The notes: generated from the letters alone by a model not told the origin. A DNA stretch of 28,151 nt from an uncultured bacterium (GCA_913009865.1 CAJVYK010000004.1:1-28151), one strand, 5' to 3'; shown: positions 6,972 through 15,625, counted from the stretch's first letter. Translations and numbers: made by a program.

Positions 6972-7766
6972 TTACTCCTCCTGCTGAATTCGACAATCTA
7001 CATATTCAAATATCTTTTTTTTAACCTTCTCAACATCTTCGGTCTTCGGTAAAAAATCAACTATTTTTTCCAAAAATCTGCGTTGCTTTATCCGGTTCAA
7101 CGTTGCCGTAAAATTCACATCATAGACCCAGCCGAGCTGACAAAGCTTCATATCATTCCACGTCTGCAACATATTATAATCGATTTTTTGACCGTCCAGG
7201 ATTCTATCAACAACTTGCTCCGAATAGCCCGGCTCATCCGGCAGCTCCACTTCGAGCATAAACTCCTGCGGATTGAGTCTGTGTTGTTTGTAGTATTCGG
7301 TTACCACATAAAATACGTCCAGCTTATCAGCGTCCCGTATCAATTTCGAAAACAGCAGGCACTGGCCGTCTAAATCTTTCGGCAGCTCTTTGGCGCCGTG
7401 ATATTCAATCGCTTTTTCTATTAGTTGTTTTTCTTTTCTCTCAACCCGTTCAAGCACCTTTGCTTCGTCGAGAACCTCTAAGCCCAGCAGGCAATGGTTT
7501 ATACTTCTGGTGTCGTTATATGTTCGGTATTTGACGAACTGTTCGAACCGCCCGATATCGTGAAAAAGTGCGATTACCTCACTTAGCCGCTTCTGATTGT
7601 CTGAGAAGTCAAGCTCATCAGCCAGATACAGCGTCTCTTCACAGGTCCGCAGACTGTGCCGCTCTTTTAATTGCAGGTTGGCATTGACGAATTCATCGTC
7701 CCCGTAAAGGCCGGCCACATAATTATCGAACCAGGCCCTGAATTTCTTTAGCTGCTCTTGTTCCAT
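6972..7766 (-). CDS. HD-domain phosphohydrolase-like protein
   Basis: A 264-residue cytosolic protein with an HD metal-dependent phosphohydrolase core: H37 (ERHSLRTCEE), H69-D70 (LFHDIGRFEQF), H91 (INHCLLG), H123 (EYHGAK) and D145 (IRDADKLD). The family hydrolyses nucleotides, cyclic nucleotides or other phosphates; the substrate cannot be read from sequence. Coupling to purC suggests a nucleotide role, which is only an inference. The ATG has no clear Shine-Dalgarno; the leader is T/A-rich. A palindromic TATAATTATA at 7795-7804 upstream could serve as a -10 box for this gene and for the divergent cupin. Confidence 0.82.
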   Translation of the reverse strand: MEQEQLKKFRAWFDNYVAGLYGDDEFVNANLQLKERHSLRTCEETLYLADELDFSDNQKRLSEVIALFHDIGRFEQFVKYRTYNDTRSINHCLLGLEVLDEAKVLERVERKEKQLIEKAIEYHGAKELPKDLDGQCLLFSKLIRDADKLDVFYVVTEYYKQHRLNPQEFMLEVELPDEPGYSEQVVDRILDGQKIDYNMLQTWNDMKLCQLGWVYDVNFTATLNRIKQRRFLEKIVDFLPKTEDVEKVKKKIFEYVDCRIQQEE

Positions 7767-7794
7767 AGTTTTTTTGTTTTGTGTTTTTTCGAAG

Positions 7795-7804
7795 TATAAT
7801 TATA
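7795..7804. promoter_or_regulatory. Palindromic TATAATTATA, possible bidirectional -10
   Basis: Sits in the 76-nt gap between two divergent genes and reads TATAAT on both strands. No good -35 hexamer is visible for either direction, so this is tentative. Confidence 0.3.
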
Positions 7805-7842
7805 CTGTTTGACGGTAAGAATGAAAGAGTAAGGAGAAAAAG

Positions 7843-8115
7843 ATGCCTACGGTTAAAGATATCATTGTCAAGAAACCGTCCGATGAGAAAATCGCAGTCT
7901 GCAAGGCCTGGCCGATATGGAAGAGCGAACCCAGCACTTTCGATTGGCAATATACGGATAAAGAGACCTGCCTTCTAATCGAAGGTAAGGTGACGGTGAC
8001 GGATGATAAGGATTCGGTAAGTTTCGGGCCCGGCGACCTTGTGATTTTCCCACGGGATTTGGAATGTACCTGGCACGTTACCGAAGCTGTAACAAAGCAC
8101 TACAATTTCGGCTGA
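7843..8115 (+). CDS. Small cupin-domain protein (COG3450-like)
   Basis: A 90-residue single-domain cupin. It shows the typical order FDWQYTDKETCLLIEGKVTV, the turn GPGDLVIFPRDLECTWHV and a terminal TKHYNFG. It resembles DUF861/COG3450 cupins, related to the ureidoglycine aminohydrolase fold, but only part of the usual metal ligands are visible (E41 and H78 region), so enzymatic activity is uncertain. An AAGGAG site precedes the ATG. Its 3' end overlaps the 3' end of the opposing symporter gene by 16 nt. Confidence 0.8.
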   Translation: MPTVKDIIVKKPSDEKIAVCKAWPIWKSEPSTFDWQYTDKETCLLIEGKVTVTDDKDSVSFGPGDLVIFPRDLECTWHVTEAVTKHYNFG

Positions 8116-9323
8116 CAACTTTGGTTCCCGGCCAGCTCTTCGCCCTCCAGCCGAGCAACCACCGCCGCTCCGCAGGCATCGCCCCATACGTTTACGCTCG
8201 TTCGGCACATATCCAGCAGCCGGTCAACCGCCAGAACCATCCCTATCCCTTCCAGCGGCAGACCAACCGCCTTGAGCACGATAACCATTGTTACCAGCCC
8301 CGCTCCGGGAATTGCCGCCGCACCTATGGATGCAAGAGTTGCGGTCAGCATAATGATTAATTGCTGCCATAAAGTCAAATCGATGCCGTAGGCCTGAGCG
8401 ATAAACATCGCCGCTACCGCTTCGTACAAAGCCGTGCCGTCCATATTCACCGTAGCCCCAAGCGGCAGTACAAAGCTCGCTACCTTATTGGATACGCCTG
8501 CCTTTTTTTCCAGACAATCCATCGTAATCGGCAGTGTCGCTGCACTGCTGGCCGTGCTAAAAGCTGTCGCAACGGCACTGAACATATCTTTGATAAATTT
8601 GGCCGGCGAATACCTGCCGAAAATACTCAGCAGAATCGGCAGCGTTATAAATGCGTGAATCGCCAGCCCCAAAACCACAGTGGCCATATATACCGCCAAC
8701 GGCTTTATTACCGCCAGACCCATTTGGCCTATCGTACAGGCCATCAGCGCAAATACGCCAAACGGCGCCAGACGCATAATCCAGTCGGTAATCCTCAGCA
8801 TAACGGCGTTAAGGGCCTCGAACAAAGCTACTAACGGCCTGGCTTTCTCGCCGACGCTGCTGAGAGCAACACCTAAAAGCAGAGAGAAGAATATAATCGA
8901 CAACACTTTATCTTCCGCCATTGATTTGAACAGGTTTTTCGGAACAATCTCCGTAACAATGGAAACCACGGAAGGCGCTGCGTGGGCCTGGCTGTCAACA
9001 CCGGTTTGCAATCCTAATTCTACGCCTGCCCCGGGCTTTAACACATTAACCAGGATAAGGCCGACACCTACCGCTAACAGCGTAGTAGCCGTATAATAAA
9101 CAAATGTCCGAATACCAATCCTGCCCAGGTTTCGGATGTTGCCGATACTTACAACCCCGGCCACCATTGAGGCCATAATCAAAGGGATAATAATCATCCT
9201 GAGCAGCCGAATGAATATATCGCCGACAATCTTGATATGCTTAGCGTTTTCCCCCAATAAAAGACCGGCCGCCAGCCCTGAAATAATAGCGATAAAAATC
9301 TGAGTATGTATCTTTAATTTCAA
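8100..9323 (-). CDS. Dicarboxylate/amino acid:cation symporter (SDF family, GltP/DctA-like)
   Basis: An inner-membrane secondary transporter of 407 residues that imports glutamate, aspartate or C4-dicarboxylates with Na+ or H+. Family hallmarks are the serine-rich HP1 loop (STASSAATLP, about 256-265), the NMDGT cation/substrate motif (293-297), HP2 AAIPGAGLVTM (about 336-346) and the TM8 motif DMCRTSVNVWGD. D371, R374 and N378 align with the GltPh residues that bind the amino group and side-chain carboxylate, which favours an acidic substrate. The start is TTG at 9323 with AAGGGA upstream. No linked regulator is present. Confidence 0.9.
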   Translation of the reverse strand: MKLKIHTQIFIAIISGLAAGLLLGENAKHIKIVGDIFIRLLRMIIIPLIMASMVAGVVSIGNIRNLGRIGIRTFVYYTATTLLAVGVGLILVNVLKPGAGVELGLQTGVDSQAHAAPSVVSIVTEIVPKNLFKSMAEDKVLSIIFFSLLLGVALSSVGEKARPLVALFEALNAVMLRITDWIMRLAPFGVFALMACTIGQMGLAVIKPLAVYMATVVLGLAIHAFITLPILLSIFGRYSPAKFIKDMFSAVATAFSTASSAATLPITMDCLEKKAGVSNKVASFVLPLGATVNMDGTALYEAVAAMFIAQAYGIDLTLWQQLIIMLTATLASIGAAAIPGAGLVTMVIVLKAVGLPLEGIGMVLAVDRLLDMCRTSVNVWGDACGAAVVARLEGEELAGNQSCQPKL

Positions 9324-9677
9324 GCTAAATCCCTTGCTTTATAAATCAGACCAGCCGTCTTTGCTGGATAAGAATATACCCAACCACCCTCTGCGTCAAC
9401 ACCAAGCTCTGTGCTTAAAAAATATTTAGCCCCAGGGTTTTACTTTGAGGGCTGTTTTGAAATTGACGGATTAGAATCCTTCGGCTATGCTCAGGAGTGC
9501 GCTTCGCTTCAATTTTGGGTAGTGTGTGGTTTGAAAATGGCCGAGATGACAAGGAAAAATAGGTGGCTGTGGGGCTGTCCCTAATTATCTTGTCACAGCA
9601 AATACATTTGCAAACTAAATCGGTATCAAAAACTTCTTGGGGAAACTTATGTTAATATCCAGATAGGAGGATAAATT
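9324..9677. other. 354-nt gene-free region with degenerate repeats
   Basis: No supportable gene. A weak AGCCC/GGGCT hairpin followed by GTTTT lies near 9430-9460. From about 9468 to 9560 the text (AATCCTTCGGCTATGCTCAGG, GCGCTTCGCTTC, GCCGAGATGACA) resembles degenerate REP-type intergenic repeats also seen near 3590 and 10110. Confidence 0.5.
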
Positions 9678-10046
9678 ATGTTTTGGAAGGTTTATTTGGG
9701 GTTCTTAATAATTCTTTCACTACCTACCTATTTATGGCAGGGATTTTCAAGGATTTGGGAAATTATCGATATTATTGTTCTGGCCGTGGCTATTACAGGT
9801 CTTATTGCTTTCTCCTGGGGGAAAAAACTGCTTGCGCAGCGATTTTGGAAAGTATTTTTGCTTGTGTTTATGGTCTGGAATATGCTCTACCAATATTTTT
9901 TGCCGGTACTTCAAAAGGTCTCCGAGGTAGATATAGGAAGGTTGTCTAGACCAATGATCGCAACAATTGTGTGGATTCCTTTTATTCCACTGGCTATTGC
10001 CCTTTACCTTTATGCTTTTAAAAGAAATGAGTTATGGGAAAAATAG
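9678..10046 (+). CDS. Small four-helix membrane protein, unknown
   Basis: A 122-residue hydrophobic protein that I do not recognise. Four likely helices lie at about 5-20, 27-47, 56-75 and 94-114, with short charged loops (GKKLLAQRFWK, KVSEVDIGRLSR) and a basic C-terminal tail (KRNELWEK). The ATG has an excellent AGGAGG site. It stands alone between the symporter and the end of the ATPase operon, both on the other strand, so context gives no functional clue. Confidence 0.7.
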   Translation: MFWKVYLGFLIILSLPTYLWQGFSRIWEIIDIIVLAVAITGLIAFSWGKKLLAQRFWKVFLLVFMVWNMLYQYFLPVLQKVSEVDIGRLSRPMIATIVWIPFIPLAIALYLYAFKRNELWEK

Positions 10047-10076
10047 CCCGTGTGGTACAAAAATATATACGCAAGG

Positions 10077-10100
10077 AAAAACCCCCTGCGATGCAGGGGG
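10077..10100 (-). terminator. Intrinsic terminator of the V-ATPase operon
   Basis: On the minus strand a CCCCCTGC/GCAGGGGG 8-bp stem with a 3-nt loop is followed by TTTTT. It lies about 150 nt after the subunit D stop. Confidence 0.82.
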
Positions 10101-10226
10101 CTAAATGAAGAGGAATCGCTTCGCGAAAGTAATTTCAATAGATTCTTCGCCTTCCATCCTTCGTTCCTTGGAGACTACAGAGGACATGGCGTTCGGAATG
10201 ACCGTAAGGAATATCGAAGTGAAAAT

Positions 10227-10247
10227 ACGAGCCACGAGTTACGAACT
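10227..10247. repeat. Heptamer array abutting the ntpD stop
   Basis: ACGAGCC, ACGAGTT, ACGAACT in strict 7-nt register, reaching into the TAG stop of ntpD. It is inverted relative to the array at the ntpD start. A degenerate REP-like stretch (10110-10205) precedes it. Confidence 0.7.
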
Positions 10248-10863
10248 AGGCTCTGATGATGTCGGTGATTTTCATTAAGCGGGTGGTGTTGTCACGCTCG
10301 GCTTCAGCTAATTTAGCAAAAATAAATTTAATAGTTTCGTGCAGCTCCGGAATTACAACGTGCTCCAATACATTAACCCGCCGGCGAGTCATCTGTAACT
10401 CCACAGCAAGCAAACGGGCCTGCTTTTCCTTCTCAGCTAATTCAATCAAATCATCGAATGCCCGCTCCAAAGCCATTAACGCAACGTCCAACTCGCCGGA
10501 GGTCGCTGCAAAGCCGTAACAGATAATATGGCCTGACATCTCCTTGGCCAGATGCGGGACCTTTACGTTCATTATACTGGCGAACGAAACGGCCAGCGCA
10601 AACTTCTTCGTGGGAACCGCAAGGGCGGCTTTCGTATCTTCCGGCTCCATTGTCGCACGGGCTAACATGAAACGGCGACACGTCTCTAAAAGCTGGGCCT
10701 CAACCCGCCTGCGCAAGGGCTGAATCTGCCTGGCGATTTTAATTAACTGCCGGGAAATCTCGTCCCGCTTTTCACTGAGCAGACGATGGCCCCTGCTGGC
10801 AAGGGCAACCCGCTTACGAAGCTGCAATAACTCCATCCTGGTAGAATTTACATTGGCTAACAT
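10246..10863 (-). CDS. ntpD: V-type ATP synthase subunit D (central stalk)
   Basis: Central-stalk rotor subunit that couples A3B3 catalysis to the membrane ring. It is 205 residues, normal for the family. The long N- and C-terminal helices form the expected coiled coil: VNSTRMELLQLRKRVALASRGHRLLSEKRDE at the start matches the conserved KxxLxxLKxRLxxAxRGHxLLKxKRDxL pattern, and the C-terminus has RRVNVLEHVVIPELHETI. It is the last gene of the operon, 6 nt after ntpB. The start is the ATG at 10863, with no real Shine-Dalgarno: a heptamer array reads directly into AATTATG. Arrays in opposite orientation therefore bracket this gene. Confidence 0.93.
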   Translation of the reverse strand: MLANVNSTRMELLQLRKRVALASRGHRLLSEKRDEISRQLIKIARQIQPLRRRVEAQLLETCRRFMLARATMEPEDTKAALAVPTKKFALAVSFASIMNVKVPHLAKEMSGHIICYGFAATSGELDVALMALERAFDDLIELAEKEKQARLLAVELQMTRRRVNVLEHVVIPELHETIKFIFAKLAEAERDNTTRLMKITDIIRA

Positions 10864-10866
10864 AAT

Positions 10867-10889
10867 TCGTTACTCGTTACTCGTGTTAC
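10867..10889. repeat. Heptamer array at the ntpB/ntpD junction
   Basis: TCGTTAC twice, then TCGTGTTAC. It encodes the last residues and stop of ntpB and ends 3 nt upstream of the ntpD ATG. Confidence 0.75.
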
Positions 10890-12276
10890 CATTTGTTTTG
10901 CGGAATTTCGGCATATACTTTTCTATAAGTTTGACGTCTATACGCTTCAGCTCGGCGTTCTCGAACATACTCAAAAGTTCCCAGCCCAAATCGAGAGTTG
11001 TCTGGATTGAGCGGTTTTCATAGTAATTCTGGGAAACATACCGGGCCTCGAATTTATTTGCGAAGAGCATATATTTTTTATCTTCTTCTGAAAGGGCGGC
11101 TTCGCCCATAATTGTCGCCAGCTCCTGCGCTTCTTTGCCGCGGGCATAAGCGGCGTAAAGCTGGTTGTAAAGGTCGGCGTGGTCTTCGCGGGTCTTGCCT
11201 TCGCCGATACCCTTGTCTTTGAGCCGTGAAAGACTCGGCAAAACGTCCACCGGCGGCGAGATTGCCTTTCTGTGAAGTGAACGCGACAGGATAATCTGAC
11301 CTTCGGTGATATAGCCGGTCAGGTCCGGCACCGGATGGGTCTTGTCGTCCTCAGGCATTGTCAATACAGGCACCATTGTAATAGAACCCTTTTTGCCCTT
11401 GATTCGCCCAGCCCTTTCGTAAATGGTCGCCAGGTCGGTGTAGAGGTATCCCGGATAGCCCCGTCGGCCAGGCACCTCTTTTCTGGCGGCGCTAATCTCA
11501 CGAAGGGCCTCGCAGTAGTTGGTCATATCATTTAAGATTACCAGAACGTGCATATCCAAATCGAACGCTAAGTACTCGGCTGCGGTGAGCGCAAACCTCG
11601 GCGTTGCTATGCGCTCAATCGCAGGGTCGTTTGCAAGATTGATGAACATAACCGCCCGTTCAATAGCGCCTGTTTCCTGCAGATCGTCGATAAAGAACTG
11701 GGCCGCTTCAAATGTGATTCCCATAGCCGCGAATACGACTGCAAATTCGCCGCCGCCCAGCACCGTTGCCTGACGGGCGATTTGAGCGGTTATATCGTCG
11801 TGCGGCAGGCCTGCGCCGGAAAATATCGGCAGCTTCTGGCCGCGAACGAGCGGATTTAAGCCGTCAATTGTCGATATGCCCGTCTGGATAAACTCGTTCG
11901 GGTAATCGCGGGCATACGGATTGATTGGGTTGCCGTTAATATCCACCCTTTTGTCAGGGATAACAGCAGGGCCATTGTCCTTTGGCTCGCCAAGACCGCT
12001 GAAAACCCGGCCCAGAATGTCCGGAGAGACGGCCAACTCCAGCGGCTTGGCCAAAAACCGAACCGTGCTTCTATTAACGTCGATACCGTGAGTTCCCTCG
12101 AAGACCTGCACGAGAACCTTATCGTTTTCAACCTGGAGAATCTGGCCGTGCCGAATCGAGCCGTCGCCCAATTCGACATCGACTATGTGGCCGTACTTGG
12201 CCTCATCGACCATTTCGACCATCATCAACGGACCGGAAATACTGGTAACTGTCTGGTATTCTTTTATAGATAACAT
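10870..12276 (-). CDS. ntpB: V-type ATP synthase subunit B
   Basis: The non-catalytic nucleotide-site subunit of the A3B3 head, 468 residues. Conserved text includes GRVFSGLGEPKDNGP, the GLNPLVRGQKLPIFSGAGLPH segment (in place of a true P-loop, as in all B subunits), VFAAMGITFEAAQFF, LVILNDMTNYCEALREISAARKEVPGRRGYPGY and the C-terminal LSRLKDKGIGEGKTREDH. An AAGGG site lies just upstream of the ATG. The C-terminal NTSNE and the stop are encoded within a heptamer repeat array, so the natural C-terminus has been replaced by repeat-derived residues. Confidence 0.96.
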   Translation of the reverse strand: MLSIKEYQTVTSISGPLMMVEMVDEAKYGHIVDVELGDGSIRHGQILQVENDKVLVQVFEGTHGIDVNRSTVRFLAKPLELAVSPDILGRVFSGLGEPKDNGPAVIPDKRVDINGNPINPYARDYPNEFIQTGISTIDGLNPLVRGQKLPIFSGAGLPHDDITAQIARQATVLGGGEFAVVFAAMGITFEAAQFFIDDLQETGAIERAVMFINLANDPAIERIATPRFALTAAEYLAFDLDMHVLVILNDMTNYCEALREISAARKEVPGRRGYPGYLYTDLATIYERAGRIKGKKGSITMVPVLTMPEDDKTHPVPDLTGYITEGQIILSRSLHRKAISPPVDVLPSLSRLKDKGIGEGKTREDHADLYNQLYAAYARGKEAQELATIMGEAALSEEDKKYMLFANKFEARYVSQNYYENRSIQTTLDLGWELLSMFENAELKRIDVKLIEKYMPKFRKTNGNTSNE

Positions 12277-12292
12277 CTAAAACCCTTATAAA

Positions 12293-12320
12293 TGATTATT
12301 GATTAATGATTAATGATTAT
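12293..12320. repeat. Four-unit heptamer array between ntpA and ntpB
   Basis: TGATTAT, TGATTAA, TGATTAA, TGATTAT: exactly four 7-nt words, symmetric in order. Confidence 0.85.
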
Positions 12321-12349
12321 TTTAACGTTTTTGCCGATTCTTTTAATTA

Positions 12350-14125
12350 TCAACTGCTAACTGTTTGCAATTCCTTCATCTGCTCGTCAATCGTTTTTCG
12401 TATCTGTGTGATTTTGGCAATATCATCCTGCGGGATATATTTTGCCCTTGCGATTTGTTCCCGCACAGCCAATTTGGAAATTTCAGCGGTTTCAACGCCA
12501 GACTCAATGGCGGCGAGCGCCTGTTTGTGGAAATGCAGGATGGTTTTTAACATCTCATACTGCTTGGCCATCGAAGTATGAGTGTCGACTTCGTGGAAAG
12601 CGTTTTGATGCAGGAAGTCCTCGCGGATTGACCGGGCAGTCTCAAGGGACAGTCTATTGGCCGGCGACAGGGCCTCGGCGCCAACCAGACGAACAATCTC
12701 GAGAAGCTCAGCTTCCTGCTCTAACAGAGCCATCGCCTTGACTATCAGCTCATCCATCTCATCGCCACGGTCTTTATCCTCGAAACAGTTCTTTAAGTAT
12801 TCCTTATAGAATGAATAACTTGTCAGCCAATCGATGGCTGGGAAGTGCCTCTGGTAGGCGAGCCGGGCCTGTAACGACCAGAACACCTTGACCACGTGCA
12901 GAGTCGCCTGTACAACCGAATCCGACAGGTCGCCGCCCGGCGGGCTTACCGCACCGATAATCGATAAAGCACCTTCTCGCTGCGGACTGCCGATACATTC
13001 AACCCGCCCGGCTCTTTCATAAAACGCTGCAATCCGCGCTCCCAGATACGCAGGATAACCCTCCTCAGCCGGCATCTCCTCCAGGCGGGTCGATATCTCC
13101 CGCATCGCTTCAGCCCAGCGGCTCGTACTGTCGGCCATCAACGCTACGGTACAACCCATATCACGGAAATACTCGGCTATGGTAATACCCGTATAGACCG
13201 AGGCCTCTCTCGCCGCTACGGGCATATTCGATGTGTTTGCAATCAGGACCGAGCGTTTCATCAGCGGCTCGCCGCTGCGCGGGTCTTTCAATTTCGGAAA
13301 TTCCGTCAAAACATCGGTCATTTCATTGCCGCGTTCGCCGCAGCCGACATAAACAACGATATCGGCGTCGACCCATTTGGCTAACTGATGCTGAACGACG
13401 GTTTTACCCGTTCCAAACGGACCCGGTACACAGGCCGTCCCGCCCTTGCCGATTGGAAAAAAGGTGTCGATAACCCGCTGGCCCGTGACGAGAATCTGAT
13501 TCGGTGCAAGCCGGTTTCTTACGCTCCTGGCGTTGCGGACGGGACATTTCTGCATCAGCTTAAGCTCAGTTTCCGTGCCGTCTTCGGCAGTGCAGACGGC
13601 TATTGTTTCAACGACTGTATAATCGCCTTCACTTATTTTTTGCACAGTCCCGGATATTCCAGCCGGCACCATAATCTTATGGGTAAGCAGTGTAGTTTCG
13701 GCAACCTCGCCTATGATATCGCCGGGGCCTACCACATCACCGTTTTTTATCGTTGGTTTGAAATGCCATTTCTTTTCCCTATTCAGACCCGGTATCGCAC
13801 GGCCTCTGCTCATAAATTCGCCTTCGGCTTTATACAGCCAGTCCAGCGGCCTTTGGATACCGTCATAGATACTCTCAATCAGGCCCGGCCCCAATTCAAC
13901 ACTCAGGGCCTCTCCTGTATCAATCACAGGTTCGCCAGGACCTAAGCCGGTGGTCTCTTCATACACCTGGATGGAGGCAAAATCGCCGTTAAGTTCCACG
14001 ATTTCACCTATCAGACTCAGTTTACCCACACGAACAACATCATACATTCGTGCGCCGGCCATACCTTCAGCGACAACAACCGGGCCGGCGACTTTAACCA
14101 CTCTTGCTTCTCTTGTTTCACTCAT
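12350..14125 (-). CDS. ntpA: V-type ATP synthase subunit A (catalytic)
   Basis: The catalytic ATP-binding subunit of the rotary ATPase head, 591 residues. The P-loop GPFGTGKT is at 235-242, preceded by the VTGQRVIDTFFPIGKGGTA segment. The catalytic glutamate region follows in YVGCGERGNEMTDVL, and the arm HKIMVPAGISGTVQ marks the A-subunit-specific non-homologous insert. ADSTSRWAEAMREISTRLEEMPAEEGYPAYLGAR is also diagnostic. No intein is present. Its last residues (TVSS, stop) fall in a CAGTTAG/CAGTTGA heptamer pair. Position between F and B follows the enterococcal ntp order. Confidence 0.97.
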   Translation of the reverse strand: MSETREARVVKVAGPVVVAEGMAGARMYDVVRVGKLSLIGEIVELNGDFASIQVYEETTGLGPGEPVIDTGEALSVELGPGLIESIYDGIQRPLDWLYKAEGEFMSRGRAIPGLNREKKWHFKPTIKNGDVVGPGDIIGEVAETTLLTHKIMVPAGISGTVQKISEGDYTVVETIAVCTAEDGTETELKLMQKCPVRNARSVRNRLAPNQILVTGQRVIDTFFPIGKGGTACVPGPFGTGKTVVQHQLAKWVDADIVVYVGCGERGNEMTDVLTEFPKLKDPRSGEPLMKRSVLIANTSNMPVAAREASVYTGITIAEYFRDMGCTVALMADSTSRWAEAMREISTRLEEMPAEEGYPAYLGARIAAFYERAGRVECIGSPQREGALSIIGAVSPPGGDLSDSVVQATLHVVKVFWSLQARLAYQRHFPAIDWLTSYSFYKEYLKNCFEDKDRGDEMDELIVKAMALLEQEAELLEIVRLVGAEALSPANRLSLETARSIREDFLHQNAFHEVDTHTSMAKQYEMLKTILHFHKQALAAIESGVETAEISKLAVREQIARAKYIPQDDIAKITQIRKTIDEQMKELQTVSS

Positions 14126-14158
14126 TCTCTTAAACCTTTATTTTCTGTTTCTTAGCGG

Positions 14159-14485
14159 CTAACTTTCGTTTTGCAAAATGTTAATGCCCGTAGCCATTTT
14201 AAGCACTTCTCCGAGGGCTGCGGTTGCAAAGCCCTGCGATTCGGTGGTGAACGGCACAACCACGATGCAGGGTGTCGGCTTATTTTGCTGACTTGAAAAT
14301 GCCTCTTCAACCATCGGCGCTATATTCTCGGCAACTACCACAAGAGCATATTTGCCGTCTATTATTCTCCCGGCACTTTCAGCCGCTTCTTCGGCGCCCT
14401 CACCTACGGCAAACGTATCTAACCCAAGCGCCGAAAACGGCATTACAAAATCCGCATCACCTAAAACCGCTACTTTACCTTCCAT
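14159..14485 (-). CDS. V-type ATP synthase subunit F (NtpG in Enterococcus)
   Basis: The small central-stalk subunit that binds D, 108 residues. The N-terminus KVAVLGDADFVMPFSALGLDTF matches the conserved iGd-x-dtv-x-GFrLaG pattern. A flavodoxin-like beta-alpha core follows (YALVVVAENIA, then PCIVVVPF), with a short C-terminal helix (FATAALGEVLKMATGINI). The start at 14485 is preceded by a heptamer pair that ends AATTATG and by no good Shine-Dalgarno. It lies between C and A, as in other V/A-ATPase operons. Confidence 0.88.
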   Translation of the reverse strand: MEGKVAVLGDADFVMPFSALGLDTFAVGEGAEEAAESAGRIIDGKYALVVVAENIAPMVEEAFSSQQNKPTPCIVVVPFTTESQGFATAALGEVLKMATGINILQNES

Positions 14486-14488
14486 AAT

Positions 14489-14523
14489 TCGTATCTCGTA
14501 CAGATTCCTGCTTTCGCAGGAAT
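14489..14523. repeat. Heptamer pair plus 8-bp REP-like hairpin upstream of subunit F
   Basis: TCGTATC and TCGTACA (14489-14502), followed by ATTCCTGC-TTTC-GCAGGAAT (14504-14523) and ATGACA. The second part resembles the widespread GATTCC...GGAATGACA REP-type sequence. Confidence 0.7.
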
Positions 14524-14542
14524 GACAAACAGAACACGTTAT

Positions 14543-15589
14543 TTATTCGCCCAGGCGATCCAAAATAAGCTTCGTATCAAGGGCGTTCCTTTTGGCTGTC
14601 AGAATCAGTCTTACCGTGCGAATTTCATTTTCCTTCATTAACAAATATGCAATCACCGGCTGAGGGCCGGCGGTAATCTGAACCGTTGTTTTTAAGAATC
14701 CGGTCAAATGCTCCTGGCACTGCTGTTCGAGTTTCAGGAAAGATTTGTTCGACACGAGGTAATTGAGACCCGATTCGACAAGCTGGCAGTAGGGTGTTGC
14801 AAAGAATAATGCCCCCACTGATTCGTAGCCGACATCCAGGCCGTGTTTCAAACGCTGCTGTTCGACATATCCGCCGCCCAGAAAGACGTTACGCTGGTCC
14901 GATTCGGTGAATTTGAGACGAAGCATTGTGCGAATATTGGTCAAATCAATCTGTATTCTAAACAGTCCGAGCAGGAAAACGCTCTCTAACCGGTGTGCTT
15001 TTTGAAGATTATATTCGGCATGCACGGCGTCGATTGCGTAATCAATCCGGCGTATGTCCTTGTCCTGATAGTATGCCAGGACAGCCCGCTCCACCGCCTG
15101 CTGCATATAGTCGGGTAATAAGCTGTAATTTTCCTGTTCAAAGACCTGCTCAAACTGCTCAGCGGAGACGTTGCCGTCATCGCTGTAATCCGTTCCTAAT
15201 GCTTTTTCTGTTAATATTCGCCTCAGCGCCAGTCGCATATTCGCAAAGTCATCCCGTGCCCTGAACAACTCTGCAATCGGCTCATCAATCATTAAGTCCG
15301 CAAACAGCTTCCGTACCGCTGACCTTCTAAGCTTGAGGATGTTTTCTACCTCTGTAAAATCCCTGTCGCCCTGCGGCAGGGCGTATTCGCCGGCCGTCAA
15401 CAAATCAGCGGCCTCTTCGAAGTTTTGCGCATTAGCCATATCCAGCAGGGCGGCTCCGCTGAGCATCTGTGTTTCGAGCGCTCTTACCTGTGCCGTGGCG
15501 AATGCGTACCCCCAGTCCTCACCGCCGACAGACGGATACATATAAAAATCCACCCCCCCCAGCTCAGCTTGTTCCGCTACTTCAGTCAT
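14543..15589 (-). CDS. ntpC: V-type ATP synthase subunit C
   Basis: The funnel-shaped connector between the central stalk and the K ring, 348 residues, weakly conserved in sequence. The family start pattern is visible as GYAFATAQVRALETQMLS (about 28-45). It continues with DLLTAGEYALP, LFRIQIDLTNIRTMLRLK and a C-terminal NEIRTVRLILTAKRNALDTKLILDRLGE, all typical. About 25 residues before GYAF (including GGVDFYMYPSVGGEDW) form an N-terminal extension. This extension contains an eight-G run in the coding strand (eight C at 15553-15560). No strong Shine-Dalgarno precedes the ATG, so an internal start is possible. Confidence 0.87.
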   Translation of the reverse strand: MTEVAEQAELGGVDFYMYPSVGGEDWGYAFATAQVRALETQMLSGAALLDMANAQNFEEAADLLTAGEYALPQGDRDFTEVENILKLRRSAVRKLFADLMIDEPIAELFRARDDFANMRLALRRILTEKALGTDYSDDGNVSAEQFEQVFEQENYSLLPDYMQQAVERAVLAYYQDKDIRRIDYAIDAVHAEYNLQKAHRLESVFLLGLFRIQIDLTNIRTMLRLKFTESDQRNVFLGGGYVEQQRLKHGLDVGYESVGALFFATPYCQLVESGLNYLVSNKSFLKLEQQCQEHLTGFLKTTVQITAGPQPVIAYLLMKENEIRTVRLILTAKRNALDTKLILDRLGE

Positions 15590-15625
15590 TTATTAACCAA
15601 TAACAAATATCTTTCGCAATACACA

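Noticed and set aside
13388..13945. A 185-codon open frame antisense to ntpA
   Set aside because: It is a shadow of the strongly conserved catalytic subunit gene; the translation has no family features.
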